DNA of 64,000 bases from Anaerolineales bacterium (GCA_037382465.1 JARRPX010000002.1:194714-258713), one strand, 5' to 3'; numbered from the stretch's first letter, positions 1 through 9,323 are shown. Numbers and translations: made by a program. Notes: generated from the letters alone by a model not told the origin.

Positions 1-107
1 AGTCACACACAACGATATCGTTTGAGGAAGCAATGAAGAACGGTATCGTCCCCACAAGTTTCACCGGGGAGGATGGCAAAGAAGAATCGAAAAGGAAAGT
101 AGCCTGA
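1..107 (+). CDS. 3' end of an unidentified gene (partial)
   Basis: An open frame enters from the left edge (frame beginning at base 3) and stops at the TGA at 105-107. The visible tail is about 34 residues, hydrophilic and Lys/Glu-rich at the end (GEDGKEESKRKVA). A rho-independent terminator follows 45 bases later, which supports this being the true end of a plus-strand gene. Too little is visible to name a family. Confidence 0.5.
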   Translation, partial: SHTTISFEEAMKNGIVPTSFTGEDGKEESKRKVA

Positions 108-152
108 CCATAAAAACGGCAGGGATCACTTATCAGCTTACCCATGCATAAG

Positions 153-182
153 AATCGAGAGCGGATACCGCTCTCGATTTTC
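153..182 (+). terminator. Rho-independent terminator
   Basis: An 11-bp perfect stem (AATCGAGAGCG at 153-163 with its complement at 169-179) encloses a 5-base loop. The right arm runs into TTTT. It lies downstream of the partial plus-strand gene and just before the converging acetyltransferase gene. Confidence 0.8.
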
Positions 183-218
183 GTAATCTCTCTCGTGCAG
201 ACCAACTTGCGCAGTGTA

Positions 219-680
219 TCACGAACCCTGTTGGGTCGTGCGAAATGAATAGCGAAACAGGTTTGTGTTCCACTTCACGAAGCCCAGCTTGGAATACAAT
301 CGGATGGCCGCAACGCGGTCAGGATTGGAGGTGAGATCGACGGACTTTGTTCCCGCCTCCTTTGCGAGTCCCAACGCATGCCGCAAGAGCAGTTCCGCTA
401 TTCCCTGTCTGCGCACATCGTGATCGACAACCAGGTCTTCGATGCGCGCCACCTTCCTTGTGGGAATGCGATAGAGGACCAGGGTCAAAACGCCAACGAT
501 ACTCCGGGTAGTTCGAGAATCATCGATCGCCAGAAGTACTTTCGTTGCTTCCGCCTCGATGATGGCTTGAAGTTCATCACGAGCAGGCACTTCGGACGTT
601 GTGGTAAGCTGCGGAATGAGAGAACGGAAAGCTGCACAAAGCTCGTCGCTTGCCTGCTTCGCCTCTACGATTTCTATCAT
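219..680 (-). CDS. GNAT family N-acetyltransferase
   Basis: A 153-residue protein with the GNAT fold pattern. The acetyl-CoA binding motif A is visible as DHDVRRQGIAELLLRHAL (about residues 87-104), after a beta strand that ends in ARIEDLVV. The usual C-terminal element AAIRLYSKLGFV follows. The acceptor substrate cannot be read from the sequence. The start codon overlaps the stop of the upstream MaoC-like gene by four bases (677-680), so the two are probably translationally coupled. GNAT proteins transfer an acetyl group from acetyl-CoA to an amine. Confidence 0.85.
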   Translation of the reverse strand: MIEIVEAKQASDELCAAFRSLIPQLTTTSEVPARDELQAIIEAEATKVLLAIDDSRTTRSIVGVLTLVLYRIPTRKVARIEDLVVDHDVRRQGIAELLLRHALGLAKEAGTKSVDLTSNPDRVAAIRLYSKLGFVKWNTNLFRYSFRTTQQGS

Positions 681-1162
681 TCAAGAATGCTCTCCTGCTT
701 ACTCATCACCAGTAAGGCCCATTTACCTTGCTGCACGACGCGATTTGCCTGGTTCAACAGATCCACTTTGAAATAGACCAACCCTCCTCCCAACTGACGC
801 ACGAATTTGGTGTCGGTCACTTTGGCGCGCATCGAAATGGTATCCCCGAGGTAGATCGGCAATCGGAATTTCCAGTCTTCGATTTCACGAAATGCCAGCA
901 CCGTTCCCTCGATGAATCCCGTGCGGGTGGCGAGGGACACGGCGATGGATAGTCCGAGTAATCCATGCGCCACCCGCTGACCGAGCGGATGCTGCGAGGC
1001 GAAAATCGCATCCGTATGTATTCTCGTCCAATCCCCGGTCACACTCGCAAATCCCACCACGTCTGCTTCTGTGACCGTTCGAGCTACACTTTGAATTTCC
1101 TGACCTATTTCAAATTCATCGAAATACAAACCTCTTTGATACGGATGTATTAATTCAACCAT
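677..1162 (-). CDS. MaoC-like (R)-hydratase / hot-dog fold protein
   Basis: Starting at the ATG at 1160-1162 gives 161 residues (MVELIHPYQRG). An upstream in-frame start at 1249 would add 29 residues that do not look like part of the family. GAAAGG lies about 12 bases upstream of the chosen start. The MaoC pattern is clear: FDEFEIGQEI near the N terminus, then the hydratase core ADVVGFASVTGDWTRIHTD with the expected Asp and His, then RVAHGLLG. The family includes enoyl-CoA hydratases and acyl-group dehydratases of fatty-acid or polyester metabolism. A CoA-linked substrate is likely but unspecified. It is followed by a GNAT gene that it overlaps by four bases. Confidence 0.8.
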   Translation of the reverse strand: MVELIHPYQRGLYFDEFEIGQEIQSVARTVTEADVVGFASVTGDWTRIHTDAIFASQHPLGQRVAHGLLGLSIAVSLATRTGFIEGTVLAFREIEDWKFRLPIYLGDTISMRAKVTDTKFVRQLGGGLVYFKVDLLNQANRVVQQGKWALLVMSKQESILE

Positions 1163-1462
1163 GTCATTCTTTACCTTTCTCGGCGAATTTGGCGTCGTCA
1201 AACCCAATATATAACCTGTAAACACCGAAATCGACCGCGAGTACCGCATTACACCGATCTGATCGGTTTAACCCCGATTTCGTCCAAACGTCTTCTGGAA
1301 ATATGATCAGTGTAAAATTGCCAGGGGGTGCCGCCGGCAAATACGGTAATCGATCACGAATTGAGGGTGAAGAACCACTTCGGGGGTTCCTGAGAAGGAC
1401 CGGTACGCCTGTGGCATCTTTCCGCCAACGCAGCGGCCATAGCCTCACGGCAGTTCGTTGCC
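1163..1462. other. Intergenic region upstream of the MaoC-like gene
   Basis: No convincing gene is seen in these 300 bases; the short open frames here lack family features. The one notable element is a perfect 7-bp dyad around a central T (ACCGATC-T-GATCGGT, 1253-1267), about 90 bases upstream of the MaoC-like start. It has the size of a repressor half-site pair, but no regulator can be named. Confidence 0.4.
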
Positions 1463-1900
1463 TTAAGCGACGATCCAATGGGTCGCACGCGCACGTGCCA
1501 GCAGACTCCCCTCAAGATCACGAACCCGCGCCGTAAAATACAGCTTCTTTTCATCTGCTTCGACGAATTGCGCTTCGATGGTGATATGACCCATCGCAGG
1601 TGAAACGGATCGATTGTAGGTAATTTCTAAACTGCGTGTGACGTTTGGTGGGGCAACCAGCATACTCAGCGGGCCGAGCGTGTTGTCGATGGCAGCCGCC
1701 AGCATACCTCCCTGCATCGTGCCGTAAGGATTGCAGTAGCGTTCGAGAACCGGGAAACAGGTTACCAGGCAGCCTTCTGTAGCATCGAAATGCACGAATT
1801 CACCCTGCATGTCTACAAATACAGGCGGTGGAATCTGATAGTTTTCAAACTTATCGCCAAGTCTGGATTTCAGCAGTTCCAACAATGATGAAGAGACCAT
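1463..1900 (-). CDS. PaaI-family thioesterase (hot-dog fold)
   Basis: A 145-residue protein with the 4HBT/PaaI signature NPYGTMQGGMLAAAIDN in the middle (about residues 57-73). The Gly-rich turn and Asp of that signature sit at the start of the long hot-dog helix. It is followed by beta strands such as TRSLEITYNRSV and GHITIEAQFVE. Family members hydrolyse acyl-CoA or aryl-CoA thioesters. The exact substrate is not deducible. It lies on the same strand as the MaoC-like hot-dog gene and about 300 bases upstream of it, so a shared acyl-CoA role is possible but unproven. Confidence 0.8.
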   Translation of the reverse strand: MVSSSLLELLKSRLGDKFENYQIPPPVFVDMQGEFVHFDATEGCLVTCFPVLERYCNPYGTMQGGMLAAAIDNTLGPLSMLVAPPNVTRSLEITYNRSVSPAMGHITIEAQFVEADEKKLYFTARVRDLEGSLLARARATHWIVA

Positions 1901-1965
1901 ACGATTTTTCCCCTACTGGCTGTTTATTTGCTACGATCTACATCGATATACTGGCTACACGCAAT

Positions 1966-2496
1966 CTACTCTTCGTCCGGAATCTCAAAATCAATACTTT
2001 CCAGGAAAGTCTCCTTTTCCTCCGCACTCATGCGATCCACCAGCACACGCAAAGTGTATCCGCCGAGCAAAACGCCGTCCTCGATGATCATCCAATCCGA
2101 GACGTCTTCACGAGGGACCTTCACTTTTTCATCGAGGTTCAGGTACGTGGCGTCCAGCGGCTGATTTCCGATTCGTCCTGAGAATTGCTCCCCATCGTAC
2201 TCTACATCATACAACCAGATGTGTTCGAAGGAAGCAGGTTCATCCGTCGTCGCGAACTTCGCCTTGATCGAAAAATGAGTTTGTCCAGGTTTCGGAGAAT
2301 TGAGGAACTCAACAAACGCATCCAGAGTCGCCTGAGCTTGCTCGATGGCCGCGTTCATGTCCTCATCTTCAGAAGCGATGCGGTATACATCGGGTTCCCC
2401 CTCCCGTTTGACGACGTCCTCTCCTTGCAGCAGCGAGCAGCCTGAAACCAGTGTCCATGCCAATATGCATATAAGAATCGTTCGTTTCACTTTCAT
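1966..2496 (-). CDS. Putative lipoprotein of unknown function
   Basis: A 176-residue protein with a classic lipoprotein signal: positive N terminus (MKVKR), a hydrophobic stretch and the lipobox LVSGC, with Cys at about residue 20. The mature part is acidic and soluble, without a domain I recognise. GGAGG abuts the ATG at 2494-2496 but is spaced six bases from the GTG at codon 3 (2488-2490). That GTG may therefore be the real start. The protein would be anchored by lipid to the outer face of the membrane. Confidence 0.7.
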   Translation of the reverse strand: MKVKRTILICILAWTLVSGCSLLQGEDVVKREGEPDVYRIASEDEDMNAAIEQAQATLDAFVEFLNSPKPGQTHFSIKAKFATTDEPASFEHIWLYDVEYDGEQFSGRIGNQPLDATYLNLDEKVKVPREDVSDWMIIEDGVLLGGYTLRVLVDRMSAEEKETFLESIDFEIPDEE

Positions 2497-2561
2497 CCTC
2501 CGTTGCGTAAGGTCGTTCCTACCAAATCAAACGAAACACCCTCTCCGGCAAGTCGTAGCGC

Positions 2562-3461
2562 TCACACCTGCGTGATCTCGAGATATTTACTGGCAAACAC
2601 ACCATTTTCGATGCGCAGGCAGGGAATGCCGCCGATGATCGGATAAACTACCAACGCCTCCGGACTGAACAGCATTCCACCGACCTCTTCTAACCGCGTC
2701 TTGTACTTCGGGCATGCCAGGATGTGGTTCGAGGACGACGTTCGTTCGTCCTTCTTGATAATCGTGAGGGCCGTCGGGTTCAACGGATTAGAGGTGACCG
2801 GAAATAGCTTGTGCTCGATGACCTCGTATCCGAGCGATTCGGATGTGCCTGGCAAATTCTTGCAATAGCCGTGTGAATCCATGCGCCGCCTGGCTTCGTC
2901 GCTGGACAATTCGTATCCGGGCTCCAGCAGTATGATGTACCGCATCGCAACCCGATGCAGCTCCTTGAGGATGATCTCCTCATACCCCCCATTGGGTTCG
3001 ATCGAATGAGATGTATAAACGACATCGATCGAATTGTCCGCATACGGCAGGTGGAGCAAACTACCTGTACACAGGGTCGCATTCCCGATTCCAGCATCTT
3101 TAAGCCATCTTCGTGCATACGCTACCCGCGACCAGCTCAAGTCAAAGGCGTAACTTGGTATCGTCCTTTCTAAGCCGAGCAGAACACCGGAATACGTCGT
3201 GCCCTCCCCCACACCCGATTCTAAAATCGATTTGGGCCTGCATAAAGATTGGATCGTTTTGACGATTTCGGCACAATAATTCCGCTTGCGTAGTGCGACA
3301 TCACCATCCTTCTGTGCATCCGTGTAGCTCCCTGTTTGTAAATCATATGAAATTTCGATAATTTCATCCGTGTTGTGGTCGACTTCCAATTCTTCACGCA
3401 ATATTTCACTGATGTTCTTTCCCTGTTCGTACAACATCTTCAATTGTCGAGGCGTCAGCAT
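2562..3461 (-). CDS. Class I SAM-dependent methyltransferase with Trm112-like tail
   Basis: About 299 residues from the ATG at 3459-3461. An ATG nine bases earlier (3470) is nearly on top of the GGAGAG ribosome site, so the later start fits better. The SAM-binding glycine motif is ILESGVGEGTTYSGVL (motif I). The acidic region IDVVYTSHSIE (motif IV) and LHRVAMRYIILLEPGYE (beta-strand region) follow. The last 55 residues (ILACPKYKTRL...YPIIGGIPCLR) resemble the small Trm112p-like zinc/accessory domain found at the end of some methyltransferases. The substrate is unknown. It diverges from the terpenoid-synthase-like gene that starts about 245 bases away. Confidence 0.7.
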   Translation of the reverse strand: MLTPRQLKMLYEQGKNISEILREELEVDHNTDEIIEISYDLQTGSYTDAQKDGDVALRKRNYCAEIVKTIQSLCRPKSILESGVGEGTTYSGVLLGLERTIPSYAFDLSWSRVAYARRWLKDAGIGNATLCTGSLLHLPYADNSIDVVYTSHSIEPNGGYEEIILKELHRVAMRYIILLEPGYELSSDEARRRMDSHGYCKNLPGTSESLGYEVIEHKLFPVTSNPLNPTALTIIKKDERTSSSNHILACPKYKTRLEEVGGMLFSPEALVVYPIIGGIPCLRIENGVFASKYLEITQV

Positions 3462-3674
3462 CAGCCACATCTCTCCTTGTCAGCCGCAGATCGCCTTCAG
3501 TAACAGCCTGGTGGTCTCGGTCCGGGCAGCTTTGAGATTTCGCATGACTTAAATACGCACAGAAATCAACCCATTATAAATGATCTTCCGAAGCAGACAT
3601 GCGATCCCATTTCAACGTTACACTTTTCCTCGAAAACCTGATTGTACGTGACTATTGCGAATCGTCGAACTTGA

Positions 3675-3680
3675 TATAAT
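3675..3680 (+). promoter_or_regulatory. Extended -10 promoter element
   Basis: TATAAT preceded by TGA (TG-n-TATAAT extended -10), 26 bases before the start of the squalene/phytoene-synthase-like gene. No good -35 box is present at 17 bp, which is typical of extended -10 promoters. Confidence 0.5.
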
Positions 3681-3706
3681 AGCGCGACATAGGATTTAGC
3701 AGGATC

Positions 3707-4621
3707 ATGAAAACCGCAGAACTCGCTCGTTCGATCACCCGAAACGGAAGCAAACAAACGTACGTCACCGCACGTTTAATGGTGGACAGGGAACTCGTGG
3801 ACGACTTCCTCAGTGCGTATGCGTATTTTCGCTGGGTCGATGATGTGATCGACGTTTATTCTCGCTCCGATCAAGAACGCATCGCCTTCATGGAACGCCA
3901 GAAAATAATCATCGAAGGACTTTTTAATGGCGAGACGTTCGAAGACTTTTCAGAAGAAGAAACGATAATCGCCAACCTCATTCGACACCGTTCGTCGAAA
4001 GACGAAGGATTGGCATCATTCGTACGCAACATGCTGGCGATCATCGATTTCGATGCCCACCGCAAGGGACGCCTGATCAAACGAAACGAACTTGCCTGGT
4101 ATACAGAAAGGTTGGGAATATCTGTCACCGATGGCATCCAATATTTTATCGGGCACGGTCATCCTTATTCCAAAACAAACGAACAATATCTGGCCGCCAC
4201 CGCGGCACACATCACTCACCTTCTGCGGGATATGCTCCTGGACATCGCAGATGGATTTGTCAATATCCCGATGGAATATCTTCAGGCACACAATATTGAT
4301 CCCTATGACTATACGACTCAAGCATTTCGAGCGTGGGTAAAGGATCGAGTGGAATTGGCCCGACGGTTGTTTATTGAAGGTAAAAAATATCTGGACCGTC
4401 TGGATGTACTGCGTTGTAAAATTGTCGGCTATTGGTATTGTGCACGTTTCGAAGGTGTATTGGACTTGATCGAAAGGGATAATTACGTCCTACGCGAGGT
4501 GTACAACGAAAGACGGAGTATCGCCACCCATTTGAAAATTGGCTGGATCGGGATCAGCGTCACGCTGCGCCATTTGTTCCGCAAGCTGACGAACATCATC
4601 TCCCCTCTAAGTATCCGCTGA
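3707..4621 (+). CDS. Squalene/phytoene synthase family protein
   Basis: A 304-residue protein of the trans-isoprenyl diphosphate head-to-head synthase family. The two Asp-rich motifs are readable: WVDDVIDV (about residues 42-49) and HLLRDMLLDIADG (about 168-180). The latter is followed by VNIPMEYL, which matches the family pattern of the second motif leading into '(Y)LP'. Typical enzymes condense two prenyl diphosphates to squalene, dehydrosqualene or phytoene. No desaturase or cyclase gene is adjacent, so the product cannot be assigned. It is a lone plus-strand gene with its own extended -10 element, converging on an acetyltransferase gene. Confidence 0.75.
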   Translation: MKTAELARSITRNGSKQTYVTARLMVDRELVDDFLSAYAYFRWVDDVIDVYSRSDQERIAFMERQKIIIEGLFNGETFEDFSEEETIIANLIRHRSSKDEGLASFVRNMLAIIDFDAHRKGRLIKRNELAWYTERLGISVTDGIQYFIGHGHPYSKTNEQYLAATAAHITHLLRDMLLDIADGFVNIPMEYLQAHNIDPYDYTTQAFRAWVKDRVELARRLFIEGKKYLDRLDVLRCKIVGYWYCARFEGVLDLIERDNYVLREVYNERRSIATHLKIGWIGISVTLRHLFRKLTNIISPLSIR

Positions 4622-4666
4622 TCGGTCTACTGCTTACCGAACGAAGTTATTCGCTGTCGGACCCCA

Positions 4667-5188
4667 TTAGTTGCTTGCCAGTCTGCAAACCATCACCCGA
4701 TCCTTTTGACGGTCTTTTCCGACCCAGAAGTCTTTCGTTCCTGTGATACGAAAACCTTGCTGCGTGTAAAAAGCAATCGCACGGCCGTTTTCCTCCCAAA
4801 CCCCAAGCCAGAGAGTCCGGCCATCCAGTTCAATCGCAGATGCTTTCGCTGCTTTCATCAAATCCTGTGCAGCCCCCTTGCCTTGCCATGGTTTGTCGAT
4901 ATAGAAGCGCCAGAGTTCTATCGGAGACTCGCCAGACACACATGCTGGTGCATCTCCTCGCCTGATCTGAGCGTAGCCGATCATTTGACCGTCGAGTTCA
5001 ACGATCAACGTCCGGATTTCGCTGTTCGTTATTTCTGCTCGCTGCTGGCGAATACTGTACCGTGTAGACAGGAATTCCTCTAGATCGCGGGGGTCAGTGA
5101 ACTCTCCGAATGTCTGTGCATAGGTCCTGGAGGCGAATTCAGTTAGAACTTCCGCATCCTGGGGTAGGGCTCGTCGGATAGTGATCAT
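4667..5188 (-). CDS. GNAT family N-acetyltransferase
   Basis: A 173-residue protein. Motif A is FYIDKPWQGKGAAQDLMKAA (about residues 94-113), with the Q-x-x-G-x-A pyrophosphate-binding turn. The C-terminal part ENGRAIAFYTQQGFRITG has the Tyr of the usual catalytic/CoA position. The N terminus (MITIRRALPQDAEVLTEFA) is the standard first strand and helix. The substrate is unknown. Its ATG directly follows a TAG of a doubtful small upstream frame. Confidence 0.85.
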   Translation of the reverse strand: MITIRRALPQDAEVLTEFASRTYAQTFGEFTDPRDLEEFLSTRYSIRQQRAEITNSEIRTLIVELDGQMIGYAQIRRGDAPACVSGESPIELWRFYIDKPWQGKGAAQDLMKAAKASAIELDGRTLWLGVWEENGRAIAFYTQQGFRITGTKDFWVGKDRQKDRVMVCRLASN

Positions 5189-5768
5189 CTAGACACCACC
5201 ACATAGAATCGAATGTTTTTCGATTAGCGTACCGCTTCCCGTATCTGAAACGAACATGTGATCCGCATCACAACAGGTCTCGATTTCATCATCAACTGCC
5301 ACTTCGATTAGATGCATACCCAATTTCATCACTTGGATCAAGCGGATGTACACATTGTAAAGCGAACGTCCGGACAGCCATTCGCCTTCCAAACCCATGT
5401 CGCCCTCAGATCCGATAGGGACACATGCTACTCCTTGATGGGATACCAAATCCCACAATGTTGGATTAGCGGCATGTTCCTACTTCTGTATGACTTTCAA
5501 TGACGTCTTACGGCTCCCATCTATTATTTATAATCGATTGGCTGAAAGTGTTAATATCCAATCTCAGTGAGACCAGGTTAAGATTAACCCACAAGATTAC
5601 TGCATTCCGGGAATATGCTAAGGATACAATTGACTTAATAATATGGCTATCCGCAGTTTTACGGGCAGATTCCGCAGATTGACAGCGACCGCCTCGCGCG
5701 ATAGAGTAGGCACCGGTCGATCTACATTCGATCCGGATCGACAACGATGCAACAACAAGGAGTTTAAC
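5189..5768. other. Long intergenic region without a supported gene
   Basis: About 580 bases lie between the GNAT start and the lipoprotein start. An 89-codon minus-strand frame (5189-5458) begins only with TTG, lacks a ribosome site and has no recognisable domain. The part from 5500 to 5640 is visibly more A+T-rich than its surroundings and contains a TATAAT (5529-5534) and a TTGACT (about 5629). These are not spaced as one promoter. The transcript of the downstream lipoprotein gene probably starts here. Confidence 0.4.
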
Positions 5769-6938
5769 TTGAAACGTATCCTGCTCGACTTCGCCGCGAT
5801 TTTCGTACTGGCTGCCTGCAATGCACCGGTAAACGTATCACCTTCCCCGACGATTGCGATCCCTCCGCCGCCCACTGAAACGGTCACTCCGGAACCTACA
5901 AGCACCGCGACACCACAGGTGCTCGAGGTCGAGATGCCGGATTCGTCGACCATCGTGCTCGATTTCGTCGCTGCGGTGTGTACCGCCGAATGGTCGAACA
6001 ACGGTGAATACTTGCCTTGTCCCGGGGACCCCAACGACACGGGCGCCGGTTATGTCCAACGACTGGATCATACGATCATTTCAGGCAACATTCTGGTCGA
6101 GTCGCCTTCTCTTATTACCATCCCGGCGTACGATAGACTCGCGGGTATTTTCGGCCATTATCCGGCCGTTGAGGTATGGCAAGGCGATACGTTTCACGCT
6201 GTTCTGGCATGTAAACCTTCCGCTATCGCTTGCAACGTCGATTTCGGTCTCAGCTACTTCGACGCCAACGGCACTTTCCACGACCTTTCACCTGATCTCG
6301 GACCACGACCGATCTCAGATCACGACGCCGCCAGCGGTGCGTACACCGAGGTCGTAATCGATCTCAGCTCGCTGACCGGTCAAACGGTGGAATTTGTCCT
6401 CGTGGTGCGCACATCAGGGGATCGGGAACTTTACAATCCAATTTGGATCAGCCCTTATATCCAACGAGATCCCGATGCTGAACGGCCCGTTCCGGTCGTC
6501 GTCGCTACGGCGACCACATCAAGCGCCGGCACTTCGAGCGGCACGCCGGGTACGATATCGGGAATGGTCGACATGTCGTCCGCACCTCCGTATCTCAAGG
6601 ACTCCTACACGGGCGGCGAATCACCCGTCGTGGTCATGTTCTTCAACCTGGATGACAACACCTGGTGGTGGATCCACAGCACACCGACTCACCCGTATTA
6701 CCGGATGACGGTTCCACCAGGGAATTATCACGTCGTGGCCTACGCCAAGGGCGTCGGTGGCGTTCCATACGTTACCGGCGGATACACCGGCAGCAACCCT
6801 TCCTGCGGGAAAGCGCTGAAAACCGTAACCGTACCGTCAAACGGCAGCGTCGAGAACATCGTCATCGCCGATTGGAATTGGAGTTGCGGTGGTGATGCTT
6901 ATCGTCCGGATAAACCCCCATCCGTGCCGATTCCGTAA
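5769..6938 (+). CDS. Secreted lipoprotein of unknown function
   Basis: Start chosen at TTG 5769-5771 because AAGGAG sits six bases upstream and the residues that follow form a lipoprotein signal (MKRILLDF, hydrophobic run, lipobox VLAAC). This gives 389 residues. After the lipid-anchored Cys comes a Pro/Thr/Ser-rich linker (about residues 20-50). A beta-rich region follows, and after a second Gly/Ser/Thr-rich linker (about 240-260) there is a C-terminal domain with NLDDNTWWWIH and GNYHVVAYAKG. That domain looks like a carboxypeptidase-regulatory-like or similar beta sandwich. This points to an extracellular protein. No catalytic motif is evident. It ends at a strong terminator. Confidence 0.7.
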   Translation: MKRILLDFAAIFVLAACNAPVNVSPSPTIAIPPPPTETVTPEPTSTATPQVLEVEMPDSSTIVLDFVAAVCTAEWSNNGEYLPCPGDPNDTGAGYVQRLDHTIISGNILVESPSLITIPAYDRLAGIFGHYPAVEVWQGDTFHAVLACKPSAIACNVDFGLSYFDANGTFHDLSPDLGPRPISDHDAASGAYTEVVIDLSSLTGQTVEFVLVVRTSGDRELYNPIWISPYIQRDPDAERPVPVVVATATTSSAGTSSGTPGTISGMVDMSSAPPYLKDSYTGGESPVVVMFFNLDDNTWWWIHSTPTHPYYRMTVPPGNYHVVAYAKGVGGVPYVTGGYTGSNPSCGKALKTVTVPSNGSVENIVIADWNWSCGGDAYRPDKPPSVPIP

Positions 6939-6953
6939 GGCATCGTGACAGTT

Positions 6954-6989
6954 AACCCCAAGCTCCCCTTTGAGGGGAGCTTGGGGTTT
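6954..6989 (+). terminator. Rho-independent terminator, long perfect stem
   Basis: A 15-bp perfect stem (6954-6968 with 6974-6988), loop TTTGA, ending in TTT. It lies between the converging lipoprotein and permease genes and could stop transcription from both sides, although the T-tract is short. Confidence 0.8.
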
Positions 6990-7010
6990 CGAATGGAAAA
7001 TCTATTAGAA

Positions 7011-9323
7011 TCAATCCAACGGTTTCGGAACGGTAGGCTCTAGCAGCGCCTGACGCACGAAGCTGTGAAGCGGCGTACTGCGCCTTTTTACCATCATCAC
7101 CGTCACTTTGGCCTGGCGGGCGACACGTTCCGTCATCGTGCCGACCAATAGATTCTTGAACACCGGCTCGTCGCTCGCCGCCAGGACGATCAAGTCGTAG
7201 CCCTCCGCCTGCTCCAGGATGGTCGTCCCAAGATCTGCGCCTTGCACGACACGCGATTCCAGGTTTCCGAAGTCGATCCCGTCGACGCTGTCTTCCAGCG
7301 CACGGGAGCCGCGCACGTGACTATGCTCTTTGGCATGGAAGGGAACGATGTGCAGCGCAGTGACCAATGCGGGTTCCGGCTTCTCCGCCGACGCCATGTC
7401 CACCGCCAATTTGACCGCACGCCGGCTGTTAGGTCCTCCGGAGACCGGCACGAGTATTTTCTTCAAAGGACGCCATTGCCGGTAACGAACGACGACAACG
7501 TCCGTGGGCGGATTATCCACGATGGGATCGATCACCGATCCGAAAACCTTGCCGGATGTATGAGTGTATCCGGGCCACCCCAAGACGATAAGGTCTGAAG
7601 CGTTTTCCATCGCCGTCTGTCGTATTGCCGCCGACACATTTCGTCCGAGGCGGATGATGGTGTGTACGGGAACTTCGTAGCTGCGTGCTTGCTCTATCAC
7701 TTCTTCCAGGTACACGCGGCCTTCGCGGAGCAAGAAGCGCCCGTCTCCCAGCGTGAGCTGCGGTGGTACTTTGGCCACGTTCAACGCCAGGACTTCACCC
7801 TGCCGCTGCTGTGCGAGAATCGCGCCTATAGCGCCCAGAACCCGCGCCTCCTCCTTCGTGGACACAGGGACCAGGACAGAGTAATCCCGGCTGACCAAAA
7901 CCTCTTCGAGTAAAATTTCTTTGGGCCTTTCCATCTCCTCGACGCGCGAGAAATAAAATGCGTAGGCGAGCAGGCCAATCACCACCCAGATGATGGTCGC
8001 ATACCAGGCGATAGAACTAAATTGGAAAACATACAGCGCCAGAACCGCATTGGAGAGAATCGCGAGCATTGGCAGCACCGGAAACCAGGGCACCATAAAA
8101 CCTCGCTTGAGTTCGGGCTGCTGCAAGCGCAAGAACAGTACAGCGAGATTTACCATCAAAAAAAGCAGCAAGAACATGATACTCGCCGCTGAGGCGACAT
8201 CCTGGATGGGGAGAGTCCAGGCCATGATGACCATCAAGCCGCCGGTGGCCAGCACGGCCAAATACGGCGTGTGACGCTGCGGGTGGATCTTGGCAAAAAA
8301 CGACGGCAGGTTGTGGTCGCGGCCCATGGCAAAAGACACCCGAGATGAAGCGTAGGTCGTGGCGTTCAAAGCTGACGTCGTGGACGCCAGGCCGCTCAAG
8401 AGCAGGATCAACCCGCCAATGCCAAATGGGAATACCTGCTGAGCGACTTGAATCACGGCGACTTCACCCTGCTGGCCGAGGTAGGCGTAACCCGCCTGAC
8501 CATTCGGTGGTTGGACGGCACCGATCACCACGAAACCTACAAGAACATAAATCAGGACCGCGATTCCGATGGAATAGAAAACTGCCCGCGGAATGTTGCG
8601 ATTCGGATCGATGACTTCCTCTCCCGATTGAGCGATAATCTCGTAGCCCTCAAAGGCGATAAAGGTCAACCCCATCGCCACGAATACACTGAAGAAACCG
8701 TTCGGGAAGAAATCTGCGGTGAAGCGCGTGTACCAGGAATCCGTCCGCATCATGGCAATGATGCCGAAGAACACTAGACAGCCAAGAATGGCGATTTTGG
8801 TCACCGTAAGAAAATTACCGACTGCGGCGGTTTCTGATGCACCCCGGTAATTGGTAGCGATGAATATGAAGATGATGAGCGTCATGAAAATCCGGCTCAA
8901 CTGCTCTACAGACAACCCCACAACCGGTATATTGAAGAGGAATACCAATTCGGCTGCGAAACGACCAAAAGCCAGTGCATACAAGCTGCCGGCAACGGTC
9001 TGGGCAAACCAGCTCATCCAGCCGGACAAGAACCCCAACGTCCCTCCGAGCGCCTCCCTGATCCATTGATAGCCGCCGCCGGCACCGGGAAATGCAGAAC
9101 CAAGCTCGGCATAGGACATCGCCGTAAACGAAGTTACGAGACCATTGAGCAGGAAGACCAGGATCAAAGCGGGGCCGGCAATACCCGCGGCGATTCCCGT
9201 GAGAACGAAGATCCCCGCACCCACCATGCCACCGACACCAATCATGGTAACGGTGAACAAATTGAGGTCACGGCTCAACGTGACATCTTCTCTTCTTTGT
9301 TCGCGTTCGATTTCCGCGTTCAC
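7011..9323 (-). CDS. APC-family amino acid permease fused to two UspA domains
   Basis: A 770-residue membrane protein starting at GTG 9321-9323 with GGAGAG four bases upstream. Residues 1 to about 460 are an amino acid-polyamine-organocation transporter with about 12 membrane segments. The first has the substrate-binding pattern VGGMVGAGIFVLTG. The cytoplasmic tail holds two universal-stress-protein-like domains. One begins at about residue 477 (SRDYSVLVPVS). The other begins at about 623 (KKILVPVSGGPNSRRAVKLA) and carries the VGTMTERVARQAKVTVMMV end of the UspA fold. Such fusions are thought to link uptake to nucleotide binding. The transported amino acid is not known. It is a single-gene unit. 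Confidence 0.88.
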   Translation of the reverse strand: MNAEIEREQRREDVTLSRDLNLFTVTMIGVGGMVGAGIFVLTGIAAGIAGPALILVFLLNGLVTSFTAMSYAELGSAFPGAGGGYQWIREALGGTLGFLSGWMSWFAQTVAGSLYALAFGRFAAELVFLFNIPVVGLSVEQLSRIFMTLIIFIFIATNYRGASETAAVGNFLTVTKIAILGCLVFFGIIAMMRTDSWYTRFTADFFPNGFFSVFVAMGLTFIAFEGYEIIAQSGEEVIDPNRNIPRAVFYSIGIAVLIYVLVGFVVIGAVQPPNGQAGYAYLGQQGEVAVIQVAQQVFPFGIGGLILLLSGLASTTSALNATTYASSRVSFAMGRDHNLPSFFAKIHPQRHTPYLAVLATGGLMVIMAWTLPIQDVASAASIMFLLLFLMVNLAVLFLRLQQPELKRGFMVPWFPVLPMLAILSNAVLALYVFQFSSIAWYATIIWVVIGLLAYAFYFSRVEEMERPKEILLEEVLVSRDYSVLVPVSTKEEARVLGAIGAILAQQRQGEVLALNVAKVPPQLTLGDGRFLLREGRVYLEEVIEQARSYEVPVHTIIRLGRNVSAAIRQTAMENASDLIVLGWPGYTHTSGKVFGSVIDPIVDNPPTDVVVVRYRQWRPLKKILVPVSGGPNSRRAVKLAVDMASAEKPEPALVTALHIVPFHAKEHSHVRGSRALEDSVDGIDFGNLESRVVQGADLGTTILEQAEGYDLIVLAASDEPVFKNLLVGTMTERVARQAKVTVMMVKRRSTPLHSFVRQALLEPTVPKPLD

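Noticed and set aside
5189-5458. 89-codon minus-strand frame ending exactly at the GNAT start
   Set aside because: It starts only with TTG, has no ribosome site, and resembles no family. The direct TAG/ATG contact is suggestive but not enough.
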